64,000 nt of DNA. Source: AP-15 sp963781215. Lineage in GTDB: Bacteria > Pseudomonadota > Alphaproteobacteria > ATCC43930 > CGMCC-115725. The position numbers and the translations under genes were made by a program. This document shows positions 18,482 through 27,500 of this stretch, one piece after another. Position 1 is the stretch's first letter, and every line of letters starts with the position of its first letter. The notes under the pieces were generated by a model, which saw only the letters and a program-made list of their open reading frames with translations, did no database searches and was not told where the DNA came from. The stretch spans positions 1-64,000 of the forward strand of contig CAWAFE010000044.1 in the NCBI GenBank assembly GCA_963781215.1, written 5' to 3'.

Positions 18482-19096
18482 TCAGCCCTCGTCGGCGCCA
18501 AGTAGCGCGGCGGCGGCCTCGAAATCCGCAGGCCGGTTGGCGTTGAAGAACGGGTCGACCGGCTGGTCCGGAAACGGCACCGTTGCGAGCTTGTGGCGCG
18601 CGGTCCACGCGTCGACCTTGCGGACCCCGTCGACGGCCACCGCCCGGCGCAGATCCTCGCGCAGCCGCACCGGCCACAGCCCGAAGACCGGGTGCGCGCG
18701 GCCGCCCGAAGCGGCGCAGGCGAGATCGGCACCCGCCTCGTCGAGCCCCTGCGCCAGCCGGGCGACGAGATCGGTCGGCAGAAACGGCGCGTCGGTCGCC
18801 ACGCTGGCGACATAAGGGCAATCCGGCTGGTTCGCCGCGGCCCAGTCGAGCCCGGCCAGCACCCCGGCCAGCGGGCCGGCGAAATCCGCAACGCTGTCCG
18901 CCGCCACCGGCAGGCCGAAGCTCGCGAACCGGGCCGGGTCGCCGTTGGCGTTGAGCACCAATGTCTCGACCTGCGGCCGCAGCCGTGCGGTGACCCGATC
19001 GAGCAGCGTCACCCCGCTCAGGAGGCGCAGGGCCTTGTCGCCGCCGCCCATGCGCCGCGACTGTCCGCCCGCCAGCAACAGGCCGACCACCTTCAC
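18482..19096 (-). CDS. mobA: Molybdenum cofactor guanylyltransferase MobA
   Basis: Nucleotidyltransferase of 204 residues that joins GMP to molybdopterin to make the MGD cofactor of DMSO-reductase-family enzymes such as formate dehydrogenase. The start 'VVGLLLAGGQSRRMGGGDKA' is the signature LLAGGxSxRMGxxKA GTP-binding loop; 'VASVATDAPFLP' carries the metal-binding Asp, and 'NANRPADFEAA' is the usual end (consensus NxNTPEDL). It starts at a GTG that overlaps the fdhD stop (GTGA), which implies translational coupling with fdhD. Confidence 0.92.
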   Translation of the reverse strand: MKVVGLLLAGGQSRRMGGGDKALRLLSGVTLLDRVTARLRPQVETLVLNANGDPARFASFGLPVAADSVADFAGPLAGVLAGLDWAAANQPDCPYVASVATDAPFLPTDLVARLAQGLDEAGADLACAASGGRAHPVFGLWPVRLREDLRRAVAVDGVRKVDAWTARHKLATVPFPDQPVDPFFNANRPADFEAAAALLGADEG

Positions 19097-19977
19097 GCCG
19101 CATCCTCCTCGGCGAGGCTCGCCTTGCGCGCGAGCCGGGGGTGCTCGTCCTCGACCGCCCGCAGATCGCCGTCGAAGACGATGCGTTCGGCCCCGGCGAG
19201 CGCCACGAACCGTTTGCCCTTGGCGCGGCCGATCAGGGTGAGCCCGGCCTGGCGCGCGAGGTCGACCCCCCAGGCGGTAAAACCCGAACGCGAGATCAGG
19301 ATCGGAATCCCCATCTGCACGGTCTTGATCACCATCTCTGAGGTCAGGCGGCCGGTCGTGTAGAAAATCTTGCCGGCGGGCGCGACGCGGTTCAAATGCA
19401 TGTAGCCGGCGATCTTGTCGATGGCGTTGTGCCGGCCGACATCCTCCATATAGAGGAGCGGCCGGTCCTCCTCGCACAACACGCAGCCATGGATCGCACC
19501 GGCGGCGAGATAAAGGCTGGGCGCCGTGTTGATCTTGCGGCTGAGCGCATAGAGCCACGATGTACGCAGGATTGCCTCGGGATCGAGCCGGATCTCCTCG
19601 AACTTCTCCATCAGATCGCCGAAGACGGTGCCCTGGGCGCAGCCCGAGGTCAGCGTCTTCTTCTTCAATTTGTCCTCGAAATCAGTCTCACGATCGGTGC
19701 GGACGACGACGGTTTCGAGCTCGTCGTCGTAATCGATGCCGGTGACCCGATCGTCTGGGCGCAGCATGTTCTGGTTGATCAGATAGCCGACCGCGAGCCA
19801 GTCCGGATGGTCGCCGATCGTCATCATCGTCACGATCTCGCGGCCGTTGAGGAACAGGGTCAGCGGGCGTTCCATGACGACGGCGGTCTCGATCGCCTTG
19901 CCCTCATGGTCGATGCCGGCGACGTTTCGGGTCAGCCGCGGATCGTCGGGCCGCGGACGCACGGTGAATTCCTTCAT
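19093..19977 (-). CDS. fdhD: Formate dehydrogenase accessory sulfurtransferase FdhD
   Basis: Protein of 294 residues that transfers sulfur from IscS to the Mo-bisMGD cofactor before its insertion into formate dehydrogenase. Family landmarks are 'ERPLTLFLNGREIVTMM', 'DHPDWLAVGYLINQ', 'TSGCAQG' with the conserved Cys, 'GAIHGCVLCEE', 'EDVGRHNAIDKIAGY' and 'ILISRSGFTAWGVDLA'. It is the first gene of a pair with mobA. No formate dehydrogenase subunit genes are in the window. The neighbouring oxalate/formate-type transporter fits a role in formate metabolism. Confidence 0.96.
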   Translation of the reverse strand: MKEFTVRPRPDDPRLTRNVAGIDHEGKAIETAVVMERPLTLFLNGREIVTMMTIGDHPDWLAVGYLINQNMLRPDDRVTGIDYDDELETVVVRTDRETDFEDKLKKKTLTSGCAQGTVFGDLMEKFEEIRLDPEAILRTSWLYALSRKINTAPSLYLAAGAIHGCVLCEEDRPLLYMEDVGRHNAIDKIAGYMHLNRVAPAGKIFYTTGRLTSEMVIKTVQMGIPILISRSGFTAWGVDLARQAGLTLIGRAKGKRFVALAGAERIVFDGDLRAVEDEHPRLARKASLAEEDAA

Positions 19978-20062
19978 AGCCGGATGATGGGTGTGCGCGG
20001 CTTCCCCCGCAAGCCGGCAAATCCCATGTTTTGTGATATGGTCGCGGCCAAAGGGAGCCGAA

Positions 20063-20554
20063 ATGGTCGAACTGAAATCGCTCTACGACAAGGACTTCCT
20101 CGCCTGGTCGAAACAGCAGGCCGAAGCGCTGCGCGCTGCGAGGTGCGACGGCTCGAACCAGCTCATCGACTGGGAGAATCTGGCCGAGGAGATCGAGGAT
20201 TTGGGCAAATCGGTAAGGCGGGAGCTGCAAAGCCAAATCCGGCGGATTGTCCGCCATCTCCTGAAGCTCGCGCACTCGCCGGCGAGGGAGCCGCGCCGTG
20301 GCTGGGCGGAATCGATCGTGGACGCCAGGGCCGAGATCGAAGATTTGCTGGAAGAGAGTCCGAGCCTCAGAACCGGACTCAACCGTGATGTCGAGCGGCA
20401 GACGCAGCGCGGGATCGATCTCGCGCTGAGGGATCTCGGACGACACGAGCAAATCGACGCGCCGACGATCGCGGCGCTACGAGCCACCTCCTACACCGAG
20501 GAGCAGGTGCTCGGCGACTGGTTCCCTGCGAAGCCGCGGGGATCGGCGGAATAA
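20063..20554 (+). CDS. DUF29 family protein
   Basis: Protein of 163 residues of the DUF29 family, recognised by 'LYDKDFLAWSKQQAEALRA', 'LIDWENLAEEIEDLGKSVRR' and 'RIVRHLLKLAHSP'. It is mostly helical with many charged residues. The ATG at 20063 follows AAGGGAG. The function of this family is not established; members are common in cyanobacteria and proteobacteria, often near mobile or toxin-antitoxin genes, though here the neighbours are metabolic. Confidence 0.88.
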   Translation: MVELKSLYDKDFLAWSKQQAEALRAARCDGSNQLIDWENLAEEIEDLGKSVRRELQSQIRRIVRHLLKLAHSPAREPRRGWAESIVDARAEIEDLLEESPSLRTGLNRDVERQTQRGIDLALRDLGRHEQIDAPTIAALRATSYTEEQVLGDWFPAKPRGSAE

Positions 20555-20630
20555 CCATGACGAGATCGGGGGCGACATTTCCCGGCCGCGACCCTATGTT
20601 TCACTCGGGCGAGCGGCGAACGAGAACGGC

Positions 20631-21623
20631 ATGATCGACCCTTTCGGACGAACCATCAGCTATCTGCGCGTGTCGGTGACCGACCGCTGCGACTTCCGCT
20701 GCGTCTATTGCATGGCGGAGGAGATGACGTTTCTGCCGAAGGCCGAGCTCTTGACCCTCGAAGAGCTCGACCGGGTGTGCAGCGCCTTTGTCCGGCTCGG
20801 CGTCAGAAAATTGCGATTGACCGGCGGCGAGCCCCTGGTGCGCCGCGACATCATGACCCTGTTCCGCTCGCTCGGCCGCCACATCGGGGCGGGCGCCCTC
20901 GACGAGCTGACCCTGACGACAAACGGCAGCCAGCTCGCGCGTTATGCTGGCGAATTGCGCGATTGCGGGGTACGCCGGGTCAATGTCTCGGTCGACACGC
21001 TCGATCCGGCGAAGTTCACCGAGATCACCCGCCGCGGCCGGCTCGACACCGTGCTCGAAGGCCTCGCGGCGGCCAAGGAAGCGGGGCTCGCGGTCAAGAT
21101 CAACGCCGTGGCATTGCGCGGCGTCAACGAGGAGGAACTGGACGATCTCGTCGCCTGGACCGGGCGCGAGGGCTTCGACCTCGTCTTCATCGAGGTCATG
21201 CCAATGGGCGACATCGGCGGCGAGAGCCGGCTCGACCAGTATCTGCCGCTGTCGATGGTGCGCGCCCGGCTGCAGCGGCGCTGGACGCTCGACGAGAGCG
21301 ACTACCGCACCGGCGGCCCGGCGCGCTATGTGACGGTGCGCGAGACCGGCCGCCGGCTCGGCTTCATTACGCCCCTGACCCACAATTTCTGCGAGAGCTG
21401 CAACCGGGTACGGCTGACCTGCACCGGCACGCTCTACATGTGCCTCGGCCAGGAGGATGCGGCCGATCTGCGCACGCCATTGCGCCGGTCCGAGGGCGAC
21501 GAGGCGCTGGAGGCGGCGATCGGCGAGGCGATCGGCCGCAAGCCCAAGGGCCACGATTTCGTCATCGACCGCCGCCACAACCGGCCCGCCATCGGCCGCC
21601 ACATGAGCGTGACCGGCGGGTGA
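20631..21623 (+). CDS. moaA: GTP 3',8-cyclase MoaA
   Basis: Radical SAM enzyme of 330 residues that, with MoaC, converts GTP into cyclic pyranopterin monophosphate, the first step of molybdenum cofactor synthesis. It has the SAM cluster motif 'CDFRCVYC', the GGEPL motif in 'LRLTGGEPLVRRD', and the second cluster ligands in 'NFCESCNRVRLTCTG'. The chain ends in Gly-Gly, which contributes to catalysis in MoaA. It overlaps the nadK gene by GTGA. With mobA and fdhD nearby, it shows a local concentration of Mo-enzyme maturation genes. Confidence 0.96.
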   Translation: MIDPFGRTISYLRVSVTDRCDFRCVYCMAEEMTFLPKAELLTLEELDRVCSAFVRLGVRKLRLTGGEPLVRRDIMTLFRSLGRHIGAGALDELTLTTNGSQLARYAGELRDCGVRRVNVSVDTLDPAKFTEITRRGRLDTVLEGLAAAKEAGLAVKINAVALRGVNEEELDDLVAWTGREGFDLVFIEVMPMGDIGGESRLDQYLPLSMVRARLQRRWTLDESDYRTGGPARYVTVRETGRRLGFITPLTHNFCESCNRVRLTCTGTLYMCLGQEDAADLRTPLRRSEGDEALEAAIGEAIGRKPKGHDFVIDRRHNRPAIGRHMSVTGG

Positions 21624-22396
21624 CGACCCCGCCGGTGCCGCGTCTCGCCGTCGTCGCGGCCGAGACCGAGGCGGCACAGCAGGCGCTGGCGGAGCTGTGC
21701 CGCCGCTATCCCTGCGTCGCCCCCGAAGAGGCGGAGATCGTCGTCCCGCTCGGCGGCGACGGGTTCATGCTCGAAACTTTGCATCGCTTTCTGTCGCAAG
21801 GGGTGCCGATCTACGGCATGCACCGGGGCAGCGTCGGCTTTCTGATGAACCCCTACCGCCCGGACGCGCTCTTCGAGCGGCTCGCCGCGGCGCAGCCGGT
21901 GGTATTGCACCCGCTCGAGATGATCGCGGTCGACGAGCGCGGCGGCCGCCACCGAGCGCTCGCCTTCAACGAGGTGTCGCTGCTGCGCGAGAGCCGCCAG
22001 GCGGCAAAATTGCGGATCACCGTCGACGGGGTCGTGCGTATCGACGAACTGATGGCGGACGGCATCCTGCTGGCGACCCCGGTCGGCAGCACCGCCTATA
22101 ATCTCTCGGCGCACGGCCCGATCATCCCGCTCGGCGGCGGGGTGCTGGCATTGACCCCGATCAGCGCCTTTCGGCCGCGGCGCTGGCGTGGCGCCCTGCT
22201 GCGGCACGAGGTGCTGGTGCGGATCGACGCGCTCGAAACCGACAAGCGCCCGGTCTCCGCGGTCGCCGACTTCACCGAGGCCCGTGACGTGGTCACCGTC
22301 GAGATCCGCGAGACCCGCGACGTCGCGATCACCCTCCTCTTCGACCGCGAAGCCAACCTCGAAGAACGCGTTTTCAAGGAGCAATTTGCTTCTTGA
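21620..22396 (+). CDS. nadK: NAD kinase
   Basis: ATP-dependent NAD kinase of 258 residues. It shows the catalytic GGDG motif in 'VVPLGGDGFMLETLHRF', 'GSVGFLMN', the NE motif in 'LAFNEVSLLRE' and 'LLATPVGSTAYNLSAHGPII'. The GTG start at 21620 overlaps the moaA stop, giving tight translational coupling. Alphaproteobacterial NAD kinases have this short N-terminus. Its pairing with moaA has no direct biochemical logic and may only be shared transcription. Confidence 0.94.
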   Translation: MTTPPVPRLAVVAAETEAAQQALAELCRRYPCVAPEEAEIVVPLGGDGFMLETLHRFLSQGVPIYGMHRGSVGFLMNPYRPDALFERLAAAQPVVLHPLEMIAVDERGGRHRALAFNEVSLLRESRQAAKLRITVDGVVRIDELMADGILLATPVGSTAYNLSAHGPIIPLGGGVLALTPISAFRPRRWRGALLRHEVLVRIDALETDKRPVSAVADFTEARDVVTVEIRETRDVAITLLFDREANLEERVFKEQFAS

Positions 22397-22651
22397 GCGG
22401 CTTGTGAATAAATCGAGGGGTCGGGGAAAGATCGGCTGCAAAGGTGCCGTGCGTCCTTTCGAGACGCGCCCCGAGGGCATTGCTCACCATGAGGACAAGA
22501 TCCTGACGGCGATTTTTCGGCGCGCTAAATTTTTGCTTCAGTGGAGCCCATGACCGCCGAGTGGTGTCGGGCCCGGCAATTACAATGTTGTCTTGCGTTG
22601 ACTTAATCCGCGCGTCGACATCTTTGCTTCGGGTGCCGGGAGGCGTCGTTG

Positions 22652-24370
22652 TCACTGCGCTGCGCTGCGCACCGCCGCGGGGCCGGTCGGCAAAAACCGG
22701 TCGAGCACTCGGCCCGGCCCCTTTTCGAGCCGGCAGTAGTCCTTGCCGTCGAACACCTCGACCCCGTTGACAAAGACCCCGTGGACGCCCAGCGGGTCGC
22801 GGATCGTGCGCGGGCCGCCGCCCGGCAAATCATTGACCCGGCGCGCCGGCGACACCCCGACATTGTCGGGGTCGAACAACAGCAGATCGGCCCAGGCGCC
22901 GGGCGCGATCCGGCCGCGATCGGGGATGCCGTAGAGCCCGGCCTGATGGCTGGTCAGCCGGCGCACGCCTTCCGGCAGATCGAACAGGCCGCGCTCGCGC
23001 ACCCAATGACCGAGCAGGTAGAGCCCGAACCCGGCGTCGCACAGATACATCAGATGCGCGCCGGCATCGGACAACGCCACGACCCCGGCCGGATGCCTCA
23101 GCAGTTCGGCCACACCCTCGTCGACGGCATTGAAAAAGAGGCCGAGAAACGCCGTCTGCAGCTCCTCTTCGAGGCCGAGATCGAGCATGACGTCGAGCGG
23201 GTCGCGGCCCTGCTCGCGGGCGATGTCGGCGATGTTGCGGTTGGTGAGCCCGGCATTCTTCCGCATTACCGGCACCGCGACGACGACCCGGTTCCAATTG
23301 CCCTGGAACACCGTGCCGGGCCGCGGCTGGCGCAAATTCTGCCGGAACCGCTCGCGAAAGCCGGGATCGCGGAACACCGCCTTTAGTTGATCGGGCGAAT
23401 ACGCCTTGATCGGCTCGAAGGCCTCGTGACTGTAGAACGGATAGGCGCTCGCCAGGGTGAAATCGAACGACAAGGGCTGGCAGGTCAGCTGGATATGCAC
23501 ATTGTTGCCGCGCGCCTGTGCGGCGGAGCAGGCGTCGAACATCTCGATCGCGCGGCGCGGGTATTGCTCGTTGTAGAGCGCCAATGCCGTGCCCATGAAG
23601 ATGCGCCGGCCATGGCGCCCGGCGATTTCCTCCATCTCGGCGACCGGTCGCTGCCCGGAGGAAATCTCGACGACCCCCCTGCCCCGCTCGCCCATCGCAC
23701 CGACCAGCGCGTCGAATTCGGCGAGGTCGCTGATCGTCGACGGCATCGGCACGCCGCCCCAGCCCGAATGGTTCAGCGAATAGGAGGCGCCGAGCCCCAC
23801 AGCCCCCTGGCTCATCGCTTCGGCCACCAGCCGCTTCATTTCGCCAAGTTCAGCCGGCGTCGGCGTTTTGCGAACCGAGGCGTCCTCGCCCATGACCGCG
23901 GTGCGCACCGCGGAATGGCCGACGAACACCGCGAGATTTGCGTAAGGTGCCTTCCGCCGGACCGCGGCCAGATATTCGGCGAAGGTCTGGAATTCCCAAT
24001 TGATGCCGGCGCGCAATGCGTCGAGATCCATGCCTTCGACAACGGCGAGGTTGCGCATGATCAGGTCGCGCAGATGGGGCGGTGAGGGCACGATGCCAAA
24101 GCCGCAATTTCCCATCACCGCGGTCGTCACCCCGAGCGAGGGCGAGGGCGAGAGTGTCGGATCCCAGGTCACCTGGGCGTCGTAATGGGTATGGATGTCG
24201 ATGATGCCCGGCATCAAGCTCAACCCGCCGGCATCGACGACCCGCTCGGCGTCGCGCCCGACCTCACCGACCGCCGCGATCCGAGAGTCCTTGACCGCGA
24301 CATCGGCCCGCCGCGGCTCATGCCCGAGCCCGTCGACAACCATAGCCCCGCGGATCACCAGATCATACAT
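22652..24370 (-). CDS. D-aminoacylase-like amidohydrolase
   Basis: Metal-dependent amidohydrolase of 572 residues in the N-acyl-D-amino-acid deacylase group. The strand 'LSLMPGIIDIHTHYDAQVTW' carries the HxH metal pair, 'VTTAVMGNCGFGIVP' the Cys typical of this group, 'FVGHSAVR' a further His, and 'GVVALSDAGAHLMYLCDAG' the catalytic Asp region. The ending 'VHGVFVNGVEVFDG' is typical. Reactions in this family include release of D-amino acids from N-acyl forms. It is divergent from the nSTAND gene and has no obvious partner. Confidence 0.9.
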   Translation of the reverse strand: MYDLVIRGAMVVDGLGHEPRRADVAVKDSRIAAVGEVGRDAERVVDAGGLSLMPGIIDIHTHYDAQVTWDPTLSPSPSLGVTTAVMGNCGFGIVPSPPHLRDLIMRNLAVVEGMDLDALRAGINWEFQTFAEYLAAVRRKAPYANLAVFVGHSAVRTAVMGEDASVRKTPTPAELGEMKRLVAEAMSQGAVGLGASYSLNHSGWGGVPMPSTISDLAEFDALVGAMGERGRGVVEISSGQRPVAEMEEIAGRHGRRIFMGTALALYNEQYPRRAIEMFDACSAAQARGNNVHIQLTCQPLSFDFTLASAYPFYSHEAFEPIKAYSPDQLKAVFRDPGFRERFRQNLRQPRPGTVFQGNWNRVVVAVPVMRKNAGLTNRNIADIAREQGRDPLDVMLDLGLEEELQTAFLGLFFNAVDEGVAELLRHPAGVVALSDAGAHLMYLCDAGFGLYLLGHWVRERGLFDLPEGVRRLTSHQAGLYGIPDRGRIAPGAWADLLLFDPDNVGVSPARRVNDLPGGGPRTIRDPLGVHGVFVNGVEVFDGKDYCRLEKGPGRVLDRFLPTGPAAVRSAAQ

Positions 24371-24549
24371 GCGACTCTCCTCCCGAACGCCGGACGGTCA
24401 CTCTAGCCCGCGCGCCCAGCCCCGGCCAGCGCCCTCGCGGGCACCAGCGATGCAATACCGCCCAAACCTTGTCGTCGCGAAAGGTCCTGCACCCATCCAT
24501 GTTTGTTCGTTTGCACATGCAGCAGGTGCGGAAATGTGGTTTAATGAGG

Positions 24550-24566
24550 CGCGAGTGTAACTCGCG
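24550..24566. promoter_or_regulatory. Perfect inverted repeat upstream of nSTAND gene
   Basis: CGCGAGT-GTA-ACTCGCG, a perfect 7-bp inverted repeat with a 3-base spacer, ends 20 bases before the nSTAND ATG. It could be an operator or a hairpin in the 5' leader that hides the ribosome-binding region, since no strong Shine-Dalgarno sequence is seen before that start. The role is inferred from position only. Confidence 0.45.
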
Positions 24567-24586
24567 GAACGCGGGTTCGTGTTCTT

Positions 24587-27500
24587 ATGGATTTGGAGAA
24601 GCTCCGGCAACTGTTCGAGCGATGGCAGACACTGCTGGTAAGCACCGGTCTGCTGATCGGCGCTGCGGTCGCGGTTCGCACCCAGTTATTAAGCCTGAAG
24701 CCATGGGAGTGGTCGTGGCTTGAGATAGCCATCGTTTTTCTAGCCGTAGCGGCGGTCACCGTCACCGCCCTGCGCTCTCGCTGGGCTCATGTATCTCGGC
24801 TTGTCGATCCAGAAGCGCTAAGGCTCGACCCACAATCACCGGAACAGCTGATCGGGCGTAGGGAGGATCTCGAAAAGCTGCTGAACGCGCTAGCGAATCC
24901 GCTGGTATTTCTAGTAAGCGAATCAGGTTGCGGCAAATCCGCCCTGTTGCGCGCGGGGGTGGCGTTAGACCCGGCCTTCGCCCAGCGGTTCCTGCCGATC
25001 TACATCGACATGTCGGTCCTCGACTGGGAGGACGGTCCGCTTCGCGCGGTTCGCGACGGGTTTGCGCGCGCCGTATCAGCCGATGATCCGTGCCGCGCAC
25101 GGCTCGACACGCGCTCCACACCACGTTTCTATGCGGAGGTATTTTCAGATTACTACCGTCGGACGCAGCGCCGCCCGTTGCTGCTTCTCGACCAGTTTGA
25201 CGATTATCAGGCCCAGCCGCGGCATCGCGATCTTTTCCTGCCGCCGGAAACGCGCGTTTGGCGCTCTGCGGATGGAATAGCGCGCGAAAACGCCTTCTGG
25301 CGCGTGCTTCGCCAATGCCTGCAAAACGATGCAATCAGCATCCTCGTCTCCTGCCGCGATGACGCCGCCCAAGGCCTCGAATCCTTCCGGCTTCGCCCGG
25401 ATATTCAGCCGTTCGATCTACCCCGGCTGGAACGCGGATTGGTGCGGACCATAATCGATCGTCTGACCGAACGATCGGCTGACAAACCGCCGGTCATCGC
25501 CGACCCCGAGGGCGGGTGGGCATCTCTTCGCGATCATCTCGTCGATGATTTGGAAGAGCGCGGTCAGATTTTGCCGCAACAGTTGAAGGTCTCGCTCGGC
25601 GGCCTGCGGTCGCTTCGCCGGCTGACGACTTCCGCCTATGCGCGCGCCGGTCGCCTAGGCGGAACTCGAAGCGGCTTTCGTTGCCGGGGCCATCGAACGG
25701 GCCGCCCGAATCGCCGACCTGACGCAAAAGGCTACACTTGATCTGTTGCTGCCGCTTGTCGATCGCACCCGCCAGCCGCCCGACAAGGCCCCGCCACAAT
25801 CGGCTATTGCTCTCGCAACATCGGCCGGGGTCGCACCAGCGGCCGCCACTCGCGCCCTGGAACGGCTTGAGGCCGATGAGATCGTTCGACGACGCGGCGA
25901 TAGTGACGCTGACGCGGGCGGCTGGCAACTTGACCACGCGTATCTGGCGTTGCCGATCCTGCGGCTCGAGCGCGAGCGCGACCAGTGGCAGCTATTATTG
26001 GTCGAGCGCGCTGACGCTTATGTGGACGCGGGATGGCGACAAAAATGGCGCGCGCTGCTCCCGCTCAGCCTGCAGGCAGGGTTGCTGGCGGCGCGATTGC
26101 GTGGTCGCTTGACCTACGGCAGGCAGCGCGGATATGCGCTGAAAAGCCTTGTACGTGCCCTTCCGGTCGCCGGGATATTGGGGTTGTTGCTTGGGATCAG
26201 CTGGGCCGCGTACGAATACGACGCGGCAGGGCGCATCGAGGCGAAGATTGCGAGTGTTAGCGGTATTTTTATCGGCGGCCCACTGACCGACTACGCCGCC
26301 GACGGCTTGGCCGACCTCGCGACTGCAAGCTGGGTCGCGCGGTGGCGCTTTGAACACGATGTCTTCAGCTCGCCGCAACTCGGAATGTCTTTCGCCAGGA
26401 TCCAGGGGCCGGTATTGCGCGCGTGGGTGCGACTAGACCCTGCGCGCCTCGATGAACTGGTCCGCAAACATGTGACGCCTCAGATGCTCGATCAACCCAA
26501 CTCGGCGCTTGCGGCGGCCGCGACGGCATTGGTCGCTCAAACCTCGCTGACGGCACTAACCGACGAGACAAAGCCTGCGTTCGTCCGAGCGGTTATCGAT
26601 TGTTTTCGCAACGCGGATCGCGTTGATAGCGACCTGCTCGCAGGAATCCGAACCATCGCAGACGAGCTTCGCGATGACGACCCCGACGCCGCCAAAGTGC
26701 TGGCCGCGCTGCGCGAGGCCATCGGCAAAGCCACCGACTCCCACCAGCTTGCCGCCTTGGCGCAGGCCTATGCCGCCGTCGCCGCCAAACTCAAGGACAC
26801 CGACCCCGACGCCGCCAAAGTGCTGGCCGCGCTGCGCGAGGCCATCGGCAAAACCACCGACTCCTACCAGCTTCCCGTCTTGGCGCAGGCCTACGCCGCC
26901 GTCGCCGCCAAACTCAAGGACACCGACCCCGACGCCGCCAAAGTGCTGGCCGCGCTGCGCGAGGCCATCGGCAAAACCACCGACTCCTACCAGCTTCACG
27001 CCGTGGCACAGGCCTATGCCGCCGTCGCCGCCAAACTCAAGGACACCGACCCCGACGCCGCCAAAGAGCTGGCCGCGCTGCGCGAGGCCATCGGCAAAGC
27101 CACCGACCCCGGCCAGCTTGCCGCCTTGGCGCAGGCCTATGCCGCCGTCGCCGCCAAACTCAAGGACACCGACCCCGACGCCGCCAAAGAGCTGGCCGCG
27201 CTGCGCGAGGCCATCGGCAAAGCCACCGACCCCGGCCAGCTTGCCACCTTGGCGCAGGCCTATGCCGCCGTCGCCGCCAAACTCAAGGACACCGACCCCG
27301 ACGCCGCCAAAGTGCTGGCCGCGCTGCGCGAGGCCATCGGCAAAACTACCGACTTCTACCAGCTTGCCGCCTTGGCGCAGGCCTATGCCGCCGTCGCCGC
27401 CAAACTCAAGGACACCGACCCCGACGCCGCCAAAGTGCTGGTCGCGCTGCGCGAGGCCATCGGCAAAACCACCGACTCCGACCAGCTTCCCGCCTTGGCG

